A DNA stretch of 9,082 nucleotides from an uncultured Collinsella sp. (GTDB taxonomy: Bacteria > Actinomycetota > Coriobacteriia > Coriobacteriales > Coriobacteriaceae). The position numbers and the translations under genes were made by a program. Location: assembly GCA_900757205.1 (NCBI GenBank), contig CAAENA010000010.1, positions 1-9,082 on the forward strand, written 5' to 3'. Of the stretch, positions 1-4,941 are shown piece after piece (within the stretch, counting starts at the first letter, position 1; each line of letters starts with the position of its first letter). The notes under the pieces were generated by a model. It worked only from the letters and a program-made list of their open reading frames with translations. It had not been told where the DNA came from and did not search any database.

Positions 1-81
1 GCAGAGCGGTTGAATGCGGCGGTCTTGAAAACCGTTGAGCGCGAGAGCGTTCCGGGGGTTCGAATCCCCCTCTCTCCGCCA
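1..81 (+). tRNA. tRNA-Ser(UGA), 5' end cut off by the window
   Basis: This is a serine tRNA lacking about the first nine bases (acceptor 5' strand), which lie before the window. The anticodon loop is CTTGAAA, giving anticodon TGA, flanked by a 5-bp stem (GCGGT/ACCGT with one G-U pair). A long variable arm with its own stem (AGCGC/GCGTT around GAGA) marks it as class II and fits Ser. The T arm is GGGGG-TTCGAAT-CCCCC, followed by the acceptor 3' strand TCTCTCC, discriminator G at 78 and an encoded CCA at 79-81. Only three bases separate the CCA from the stop codon of the convergent tetR gene, and no terminator hairpin is visible there. Confidence 0.95.
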
Positions 82-84
82 CTT

Positions 85-681
85 TTAGTGATGCACCGGC
101 GTCATGGTCCGCTCGAACAACGCATCGACCACGTCGGCGATTTCGGATCGGCGCTCTAGTACGTGGCCCGATTCCCACCACATGGTAAAGAGCCGAATAA
201 TGCCGCCGGCGACAAACTCAGACGTTGTCTCGAGCGATACGGGCGCCAGCGCGTCCTCGTCAAGCGCGCTCATCACGCGTCCGCGTATGGAGCGCGCGAT
301 GCGGTCGCAAATCATGCTGGTCAGCATGCCCGACATACTGCTCGCCAAAATGTTATCCATGAGCTGCTCATGCGCCAGAATCAGATCCATGGCATCAGCG
401 AACACTTCGTGGCGAAGCGCTCGCACGTCCTCGGCGCCCTCCGCGCCATCCGCATCGGCTCGCTTTTGCGGTAGGCCCGACATGAGTTCATCGATATAGA
501 AGGCAAAGTAATCGTTTTTGTCGCGGAAGTGCTTGTAGAACGTCGTCCGACGAATCATAGCGCGGTCGCACAGCATGGCAACCGTCAGGTCCTCAAAACG
601 ATGCTCCTCGAGAAGTTCGGTGAAGGCATCGAACAGGGCGCGGTAGGTTTTCTTAATGCGAAGGTCCACTGGTATCGCCAT
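85..681 (-). CDS. TetR/AcrR-family transcriptional regulator
   Basis: The 198-aa product has the size and layout of a TetR-family DNA-binding regulator. Residues about 8-55 form the N-terminal three-helix domain, with the helix-turn-helix at about 31-52 (LTVAMLCDRA, then RRTTFYKHF, the typical TetR recognition helix ending in TFYKHF). The rest is a helical ligand-binding and dimerisation domain with no recognisable ligand signature. I start at the ATG at 681. A GTG at 669 is an alternative, because GAGG directly abuts the ATG but lies about 12 bases from the GTG. A longer reading back to 942 would run through the divergent lemA start and is not credible. The gene is divergent from lemA and convergent with the tRNA. 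Its target is unknown; autoregulation is plausible from a palindrome over the likely transcription start. Confidence 0.88.
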   Translation of the reverse strand: MAIPVDLRIKKTYRALFDAFTELLEEHRFEDLTVAMLCDRAMIRRTTFYKHFRDKNDYFAFYIDELMSGLPQKRADADGAEGAEDVRALRHEVFADAMDLILAHEQLMDNILASSMSGMLTSMICDRIARSIRGRVMSALDEDALAPVSLETTSEFVAGGIIRLFTMWWESGHVLERRSEIADVVDALFERTMTPVHH

Positions 682-702
682 CCTCAGGGCAAAGACAACA
701 CT

Positions 703-724
703 CGACAATCTGTCGCATATCTTA
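703..724 (-). promoter_or_regulatory. Possible tetR promoter -10 and operator palindrome
   Basis: On the leftward strand a TAAGAT hexamer (719-724) could be the -10 box. A 13-bp palindrome, CGACA-GAT-TGTCG (703-715), lies just downstream, over the expected transcription start. A small palindrome there fits TetR autorepression. No good -35 match is seen 16-18 bp upstream, so this is weak and rests on position and symmetry only. Confidence 0.3.
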
Positions 725-813
725 CACCTGTACCTCGCGCGCTTTGCCCCGGTGCCAACCCCGCCGAAAACATAACGCTTACCGGAAAGTTCGGCACGGC
801 AAAACGTTGCGGG

Positions 814-819
814 TATACT
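814..819 (+). promoter_or_regulatory. Candidate -10 element of the lemA promoter
   Basis: TATACT lies 61 bases upstream of the lemA ATG in a locally AT-richer stretch. The -35 region (about 791-796) is a poor match to TTGACA. A second TATACC-like hexamer at 828-833, with TTGCGG 15 bp upstream, is an alternative. The lemA ribosome-binding site is GGAG at 872-875, five bases from the ATG. Confidence 0.4.
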
Positions 820-880
820 AGTAGCGTTATACCAACGGCAGCTGGCGCATGCCGCCGCGGCCATTCGAAACGGAGACATC

Positions 881-1432
881 ATGATTACCGTCATCATCGG
901 CATCGTTGTTGTCATTGTGATTGTCTGCGCCATCGCCGGCATCTACAACAACATGGTCACCAAGCGTAACCGCATCGATAACGCTTGGCAGAACATCGAT
1001 ACGCAGCTGCAGCGCCGCAACGACCTGATCCCCAACCTGGTCGAGACCGTCAAGGGCTACGCCAAGCACGAGCAGGAGACGCTCTCCGCCGTGATCAGCG
1101 CGCGTAACACCGCCGTCAAGGCCACCACGCCCGAGGCCAAAATGGAAGCCGACAACGTGCTGACCGGTGCGCTGCGCCAGCTCTTCGCCGTAGCCGAGGC
1201 CTACCCCGACCTTAAGGCGAACACCAACTTTACGCAGCTGCAGGCATCGCTCGAGGATACTGAGAACAAGATTAGCTATGCACGCCAGAGCTACAACGAT
1301 TGCGTGCTCAGCTACAATAACGCCATTCAGACGTTCCCGGCTGTCATCTTTGCCGGCATCTTCCAGTTTAAGGAGCGCCAGGGCTTCGAGGCCGCCGAAG
1401 CAGCCCGCCAGGCCCCGACCGTCAAGTTCTAG
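881..1432 (+). CDS. lemA: LemA family membrane protein
   Basis: The 183-aa product matches the LemA family in length and architecture. A single hydrophobic N-terminal helix (about residues 2-21, rich in Ile and Val) is followed by a helical, coiled-coil-like domain. The family-typical stretch at about 34-66 includes NAWQNIDTQL, RRNDLIPNLVETV and KGYAKHE, and the protein ends in PTVKF, close to the usual LemA ending. LemA proteins are anchored by the N-terminal helix; their biochemical role is not established. The start is the ATG at 881 with GGAG five bases upstream. No htpX or TPM/DUF2207 partner gene follows, although these often accompany lemA. The gene appears monocistronic, with a strong terminator starting 37 bp after its stop. 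Confidence 0.93.
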   Translation: MITVIIGIVVVIVIVCAIAGIYNNMVTKRNRIDNAWQNIDTQLQRRNDLIPNLVETVKGYAKHEQETLSAVISARNTAVKATTPEAKMEADNVLTGALRQLFAVAEAYPDLKANTNFTQLQASLEDTENKISYARQSYNDCVLSYNNAIQTFPAVIFAGIFQFKERQGFEAAEAARQAPTVKF

Positions 1433-1468
1433 TAGTTTGACAGCGCATCCTTAATCGTCCAAATGTAT

Positions 1469-1514
1469 AAACCGCCCCGTCGAATGCATACTTCGACGGG
1501 GCGGTTTCCTTTTT
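1469..1514 (+). terminator. Rho-independent terminator of lemA
   Basis: A perfect 16-bp inverted repeat (AAACCGCCCCGTCGAA at 1469-1484 with its complement at 1492-1507) surrounds a 7-base loop. It is followed by CC and TTTTT at 1510-1514. The GC-rich stem with a T run directly after it, just downstream of the lemA stop, is a classic intrinsic terminator. Confidence 0.93.
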
Positions 1515-1538
1515 CGCGAAGGTCCCCCTCTAAGCGCC

Positions 1539-1740
1539 GTGCATTTTTAGGAGTATTCAACATAACCAAGGGCTTCGGGCGCCACGATAAATGCCAAAGA
1601 CCGCGAATATCCCTGCAAATCAAACGCTGCCAGCCCATAACCCCGCCCATCATCCGTATAAAGCATCGAGAACTCCCGATTTTTTTGCCCGAGGTCGGTA
1701 TGCAGGGGCCTTCGATTGCAGAATACTCGCAAAAATGCAC
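1539..1740. repeat. 202-bp element bounded by imperfect 20-bp inverted repeats
   Basis: The ends GTGCATTTTTAGGAGTATTC (1539-1558) and, read on the other strand, GTGCATTTTTGCGAGTATTC (1740-1721) match at 18 of 20 positions. The interior is not itself palindromic apart from short matches such as TGCAGGG. The size and terminal inverted repeats resemble a MITE or other small non-autonomous intergenic repeat. No clear target-site duplication is visible outside the arms (CGCC on the left, GTCGCC on the right). The stem is not followed by a T run, so a simple terminator role is unlikely. Whether it is repeated in the genome cannot be judged from one copy. Confidence 0.55.
1547..1666 (-). CDS. Possible 39-aa small protein inside the inverted-repeat element
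   Basis: A leftward ATG at 1666 has a good Shine-Dalgarno match (GGGAG, six bases upstream) and opens a 39-codon frame. The frame ends in TAA within the terminal inverted repeat (1547-1549). The peptide begins MLYTDDGRGYG and ends in APEALGYVEYS. It has no transmembrane run, no signal peptide and no family I recognise. The ribosome-binding site and the stop placed inside the repeat arm make it more than a random frame, but it may simply be open by chance in a repeat. Conservation of the frame across other copies would decide. Confidence 0.3.
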   Translation of the reverse strand: MLYTDDGRGYGLAAFDLQGYSRSLAFIVAPEALGYVEYS

Positions 1741-1785
1741 GTCGCCGCCACCCCCACATGGCGCGAAGCAAAACAAAAGCGCGGC

Positions 1786-1882
1786 CTTCCTTTCCGGCGC
1801 ACTCCGCAGGACGAAAGAACCTCCGCCGCACGAAGTGCGCAGCGGAGGTTCTTTCATGTCCGAGGTCGCGCCGGAAAGGAAG
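1786..1882 (-). terminator. Composite nested hairpin, likely ilvE terminator
   Basis: An outer perfect 15-bp inverted repeat (CTTCCTTTCCGGCGC at 1786-1800 and its complement at 1868-1882) encloses a further stem. Inside are GGAC/GTCC (1809-1812, 1858-1861), then a perfect 14-bp stem (1813-1826 with 1842-1855), then a 5-bp tip stem around GAA. The 14-bp inner stem ends in TTCTTTC on either strand, so it can act as a terminator in both directions, including for ilvE, whose stop lies about 57 bp upstream of it in the leftward sense. The outer stem is unusual for an ordinary terminator and may be part of a larger repeat unit. Confidence 0.65.
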
Positions 1883-1912
1883 ATCGCCCTCGGGCCGGAC
1901 AGCTAAGACAGC

Positions 1913-2965
1913 TTACGCGACGGTGTAAACCCAGTTGTGCTTGTCCTCGACAGCACCAGACTGGATGCCGGTCAGGGTCTCGCGGAGCTTCTTCATCACA
2001 GGGCCGATCTCGGTGTAGCCAGCCGGGAAGGTCACGGTCTCGTCGGCGCCGTAAACCTTGTTGTCGATCTCGCCAACCGGGGAGATGACGGCAGCGGTGC
2101 CGCACAGACCGCACTCGACAAAGGTACCGGCCTTGACCTCGGCCCACTCGACGGGACGCTGATCGACGGTCATGCCCAGGTCCTGAGCGACCTGAACGAG
2201 CGAGCGACGGGTGATAGAGGGCAGGATGGAGTCGGTGTGCGACTGCGGAACGACGAGCGTGCCGTCCTCCTTCACGAACAGAACGTTGGCGCCGCCGGTC
2301 TCCTCGACATAGGTGCGGGACTCGGAGTCGAGATACAGGTTCTCGGCATAGCCCTCGCGATGGGCCTCCATCGTGGGCTTGAGGGACATGGCGTAGTTCA
2401 GGCCGGCCTTGATATTGCCGGTGCCGTGCGGTGCGGCGCGGTCATACTCGGAAACGCGCAGCTTAACGGGCTTGAGACCACCCTTAAAGTACGGACCGAC
2501 CGGGGTCACGAGAATGCGGAACATGTACTCAGGAGCGGGAGCCACGCCGATCACGTCACCGGAGCCGATCATAAACGGACGCACGTACAGGGTCGCGCCG
2601 GAGCCGAAGGGCGGAACCCAGGCGGCGTTGGCAGAGACGACCTGCTTGACGGCCTCGACGAACTTGTCCTTGGGGAACGGGGGCATCTCGAGGCGCTGGG
2701 CAGAGTTATACATGCGCTCGGCGTTCATGTCGGGACGGAAGCAGACGATGCTGCCATCCTCGGCGGTGTAGGCCTTCAGGCCCTCAAAGACCTCCTGGCA
2801 GTAATGGAAGATGCCACCGCACTCGGAGACATGCAGGGTGTGGTCGGTGGTCAGGCCGCCCTCGTCCCACTCGCCATCCTTCCAATGGGCCTCGTAGCTG
2901 TAATCGGTCTTCATGTAGCCAAAGCCGAGGCTACCCCAATCGATATCCTTCTTCTCGACAGTCAT
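1913..2965 (-). CDS. ilvE: Branched-chain amino acid aminotransferase
   Basis: The 350-aa product is a fold-type IV PLP aminotransferase of the long (about 350-360 aa) branched-chain class. It transfers the amino group between glutamate and the 2-oxo acids of Leu, Ile and Val in the cytoplasm. Visible family signatures are EVFEGLKAY (58-66), YVRPFMIGSG (127-136), the PLP lysine K186 in GTGNIKAGLNYAMS, YVEETGGANVLFV (219-231), SILPSITRRSL (246-256) and CGTAAVISPVGEI (288-300). A CxxC pair (C285, C288) lies just before the last motif. The start is the ATG at 2965, with AAGGAG at 2972-2977 six bases upstream. The frame stays open to 3115, but that part is an arginine-rich leader without family similarity. 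No other ilv or leu genes are adjacent; it appears to be a single-gene unit with its own promoter and terminator. Confidence 0.95.
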   Translation of the reverse strand: MTVEKKDIDWGSLGFGYMKTDYSYEAHWKDGEWDEGGLTTDHTLHVSECGGIFHYCQEVFEGLKAYTAEDGSIVCFRPDMNAERMYNSAQRLEMPPFPKDKFVEAVKQVVSANAAWVPPFGSGATLYVRPFMIGSGDVIGVAPAPEYMFRILVTPVGPYFKGGLKPVKLRVSEYDRAAPHGTGNIKAGLNYAMSLKPTMEAHREGYAENLYLDSESRTYVEETGGANVLFVKEDGTLVVPQSHTDSILPSITRRSLVQVAQDLGMTVDQRPVEWAEVKAGTFVECGLCGTAAVISPVGEIDNKVYGADETVTFPAGYTEIGPVMKKLRETLTGIQSGAVEDKHNWVYTVA

Positions 2966-3118
2966 ATGTCGCTCCTTACATACACAGTTGCATACTCGCG
3001 AACCCGCACGCAAGGACCGAGGCCGACCGCGTCGCAACGTCGCACGCCCGGAGCGTAGAGCCGGACGGGACACGCGAACGGCATCAAAGCCGATGGCACG
3101 TCGATTCGCATGCACGAG

Positions 3119-3147
3119 ATTGTACTCCGCACGCGCGTCGGATAAAA
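3119..3147 (-). promoter_or_regulatory. Probable ilvE promoter
   Basis: On the leftward strand TTTTAT (3142-3147) and TACAAT (3119-3124) are separated by 17 bp. This resembles a sigma-70 type promoter with a good -10 and a weak -35, and it sits next to an AT-rich upstream stretch (3141-3180). Transcription would start near 3112 and give a leader of about 145 nt before the ilvE ATG. The leader contains small hairpins but no T-box conserved motif and no run of Leu/Ile/Val codons. Confidence 0.5.
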
Positions 3148-3194
3148 CGTTTTTCTTTAACTAACTAAAGTATTTTCATTTGACCGAAGCTGAA

Positions 3195-3226
3195 GAGGCC
3201 CGCCACCGTAAACGGTGACGGGCCTC
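3195..3226 (-). terminator. Terminator-like hairpin after dedA
   Basis: The arms at 3195-3209 and 3212-3226 are complementary over 15 bp. The single mismatch becomes a U-G pair on the leftward transcript. The hairpin lies 28 bp beyond the dedA stop and upstream of the ilvE promoter, which suits a terminator separating the two units. The downstream T content is poor (CTCTTCAGCTT), so it may be an imperfect terminator. Confidence 0.7.
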
Positions 3227-3254
3227 AACTGCACGGTTTGCGCGCTGGCTCGAG

Positions 3255-3902
3255 CTACGCGTTCTTTTTGCCCAGCTTAGCCTTAACCAGACCGACCACG
3301 GTCGGGATGATCGACACGGCAACGATGCCAACGATTAGCAGCTCAAAGTGCTCCTGCACAAAGGGGATGCCTCCAAAGAAGTAGCCCAGCAGTGTAAAGA
3401 GCGTCGACCAGGTAATGCCGCCCAGCACGTTAAAGATGACAAAATTGCGCCAGTGCATACCGCCCATGCCGGCGATAAAGGGCACAAAAGTGCGGATAAA
3501 CGGGAAGAAACGGCCCAGGAAAATAGCCAGGTGGCCCCACTTGTCCAAGAAGTCCTCGGACTTTTTAATGCGCTCGGGCGTCATGGCCTTGACCTTGCCC
3601 GAAGCGATGATCTTTTTGCCAAAGAAGTGACCGATCATAAAGTTGCACTGATCACCCAAGATGGCAGCCGCCCATGCGACGGCCAGCAGGGCCACGATGT
3701 TAAAGCCACCGTTGTGGGCAAAGAAGCCCGAAGCAAACAGCAGTGAATCGCCAGGAAGGAACGGGAAGAACACCACGCCCGTCTCGATAAAGATGATCAG
3801 GAACACGCAGCCGTAGGCCATGAGCGGGCCGGCGGCAATCCAGCTGGCGATCGCAGTGCGCGGATCCTTAAGCAGCTCGGCAATGAAATTGATAAAACCC
3901 AT
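3255..3902 (-). CDS. DedA family (SNARE-associated/VTT domain) membrane protein
   Basis: The 215-aa product is a polytopic inner-membrane protein of the DedA family, whose members affect membrane homeostasis, in some cases as lipid-carrier flippases. Hydrophobic segments lie at about 25-45, 65-85, 140-160 and 185-205. The conserved acidic and arginine residues are present at E40 (FIETGVVFFPFLPGD), D52 (PGDSLL), R131 (FLGRFFPF) and R137 (FIRTFVPFIAGM). These positions correspond to the functionally important E39, D51, R130 and R136 of E. coli YqjA/YghB. The start is the ATG at 3902 with GAGAGG nine bases upstream; a TTG at 3941 opens the same frame but lies at the likely transcription start. 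The substrate cannot be told from sequence. It is divergent from cysE and a single-gene unit. Confidence 0.92.
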   Translation of the reverse strand: MGFINFIAELLKDPRTAIASWIAAGPLMAYGCVFLIIFIETGVVFFPFLPGDSLLFASGFFAHNGGFNIVALLAVAWAAAILGDQCNFMIGHFFGKKIIASGKVKAMTPERIKKSEDFLDKWGHLAIFLGRFFPFIRTFVPFIAGMGGMHWRNFVIFNVLGGITWSTLFTLLGYFFGGIPFVQEHFELLIVGIVAVSIIPTVVGLVKAKLGKKNA

Positions 3903-3948
3903 GAAGTAAAACCTCTCAGTTGTGGGCGCGGACACGTCCAAGTTGACC

Positions 3949-3954
3949 AGTATA
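3949..3954 (-). promoter_or_regulatory. Candidate -10 element of the dedA promoter
   Basis: TATACT on the leftward strand lies 46 bases upstream of the dedA ATG. The best -35-like sequence, TTGGCC (3974-3979), is 19 bp away, longer than ideal. A start near 3942 would give a leader of about 40 nt. Confidence 0.4.
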
Positions 3955-4078
3955 CGGTTGCGGCGCGAGCACGGGCCAAACCCCTCAAAAGTCTTACTTC
4001 ATTACCAGCAAGTTTGCATAACTGACACCTGTCGCGCAAAGCCGCCAAGATTACCCTTCCTAATCCCTAGCGAATCGC

Positions 4079-4084
4079 TATACT
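4079..4084 (+). promoter_or_regulatory. Candidate -10 element of the cysE promoter
   Basis: TATACT lies 41 bases upstream of the cysE GTG codon. The -35 region (about 4056-4062, TTCCTA-like) is weak. No T-box, SAM riboswitch or other recognisable sulfur-control leader fits in the roughly 35-nt leader this predicts. Confidence 0.45.
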
Positions 4085-4125
4085 TTATTGAATCGCATTG
4101 CCATGGCGCTAAGGGAGGGCGGCCG

Positions 4126-4830
4126 GTGAGCTTTATCAATACCATTCGCGAGGACATCAAGACCGTCCAGGCGCAGGACCCTGCCGCGCAAAATGGCCTG
4201 GTCATCTTCCTGTCCTACCCCGGCCTGCACGCCAAGTGGAATCATGTGCCCGAACACTGGCTGTGGGAACACGGCCATCGATCGCTTGCCCGTGTGCTCT
4301 CGCAGTTAACCCGCCATATCACCGGCGTCGAGATTCATCCCGCCGCGCAGATCGGCAAGCACTTCTTTATCGACCACGCCATGGGCGTCGTTATTGGCGA
4401 GACTACCATCGTGGGCGACAACTGCGTGCTCTACCAGGGCGTCACGCTCGGCGGCACCGGCAACGAGACCGGCAAACGCCACCCCACCCTGGGCAACAAT
4501 GTCACCGTGGGCACGGGCGCCAAGGTGCTTGGCAACATCCACATCGGCAACAACGTCAAGATCGGCGGCAACTCGGTCGTCGTCAAGGACGTGCCCGACA
4601 ACTGCACCGTCGTGGGTGTGCCCGGGCGCATCATCAAGCGCAACGGCTGCCGCGTGTTCGAGGAGAGCTTCGACGCCAAACAGCATCGCGAGTACATGCC
4701 CGACGATGCCGCCGAGCAGAGCGCCCTCAACCGTCAGGGCATCACCGAAAACGCCCGTCGCGTCAAGGAACTCGAGCAAGAGGTGGCCGAGCTCAAAGCC
4801 CTCGTCGCCAAGCTCGTGGACGAGCGCTAG
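4126..4830 (+). CDS. cysE: Serine O-acetyltransferase
   Basis: The 234-aa product catalyses the first step of cysteine synthesis, acetyl-CoA plus L-serine to O-acetylserine. It has a short helical N-terminal part (1-65) and a left-handed beta-helix of hexapeptide repeats (about 66-170). The signature runs from GVEIHPAAQIG (67-77) through IDHAMGVVIGET (82-93) to YQGVTLGGTG (103-112) and KRHPTLG (117-123). H84 (in DHA) and H119 (in RHP) correspond to the conserved active-site histidines of E. coli CysE. This is the short bacterial form. The tail (about 205-234) is charged and coiled-coil-like and ends in DER, not the C-terminal Ile that docks into CysK, so the cysteine synthase complex may not form. 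The GTG start has GGGAGGG six bases upstream. No cysK lies in the window. Confidence 0.94.
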   Translation: MSFINTIREDIKTVQAQDPAAQNGLVIFLSYPGLHAKWNHVPEHWLWEHGHRSLARVLSQLTRHITGVEIHPAAQIGKHFFIDHAMGVVIGETTIVGDNCVLYQGVTLGGTGNETGKRHPTLGNNVTVGTGAKVLGNIHIGNNVKIGGNSVVVKDVPDNCTVVGVPGRIIKRNGCRVFEESFDAKQHREYMPDDAAEQSALNRQGITENARRVKELEQEVAELKALVAKLVDER

Positions 4831-4868
4831 GGCCGCGGGCAACCGCCACAGCCTGAACGCCAACACGA

Positions 4869-4908
4869 AAGGCGCGCCAGGGAATCCGCTCCCGGCGCGC
4901 CTTCTTTT
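4869..4908. terminator. Terminator between convergent cysE and the ABC operon
   Basis: A 10-bp stem AAGGCGCGCC (4869-4878) pairs with GGCGCGCCTT (4894-4903). An inner GGGA/TCCC stem extends it with one bulged base. On the rightward strand it is followed by a T-rich tract (4902-4908), making a good intrinsic terminator for cysE. In the leftward direction the tail is only TTTCG, but the hairpin lies 39 bp past the ABC operon stop and probably serves both units. Confidence 0.85.
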
Positions 4909-4941
4909 CGATGTGACATGCGGGACTGACCCTTTGTCACC

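Larger units (their letters stand above)
1433..1912. other. Convergent intergenic region between lemA and ilvE
   Basis: This 480-bp stretch contains no conventional gene. It holds the lemA terminator (1469-1514), a 202-bp element bounded by inverted repeats (1539-1740) with a possible small ORF, a short spacer (1741-1785) with nothing recognisable, and a composite hairpin (1786-1882) probably serving ilvE. Longer open frames cross it on both strands (for example leftward 1857-1429). They run through the terminators and are low in recognisable protein character, so I do not call them. Confidence 0.7.

Noticed and set aside
1..87. tRNA-Ser as an integration site for a mobile element
   Set aside because: No integrase, no duplicated tRNA 3' end and no element-like genes are visible next to it.
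682..942. Extension of the tetR frame upstream to 942
   Set aside because: It would overlap the divergent lemA start and promoter region, is a Met/Thr-rich antisense of lemA, and shows no TetR-family similarity before the ATG at 681.
1429..1857. Leftward 142-aa frame across the lemA-ilvE gap
   Set aside because: It runs through the lemA terminator and the composite hairpin, has no recognisable family and no supporting ribosome-binding site; better explained as an open frame in a GC-rich repeat region.
1937..3058. Rightward 373-aa frame opposite ilvE
   Set aside because: It is the antisense shadow of ilvE in GC-rich DNA, with no recognisable domains.
2966..3115. 50-residue N-terminal extension of ilvE
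   Set aside because: The stretch is arginine-rich without family similarity, and the ATG at 2965 has an excellent AAGGAG site at correct spacing.
2966..3118. T-box or leucine-type attenuator before ilvE
   Set aside because: No T-box motif, no run of branched-chain codons and no terminator with a T run in the leader.
3966..4125. Upstream extension of cysE to 3922
   Set aside because: It would cross the dedA start and both promoters and lacks serine acetyltransferase character; the GTG at 4126 has GGGAGGG at six bases.
4103..4129. Eight-codon ORF whose TGA overlaps the cysE GTG
   Set aside because: No ribosome-binding site of its own and no Cys or Ser codons to suggest attenuation; likely chance.
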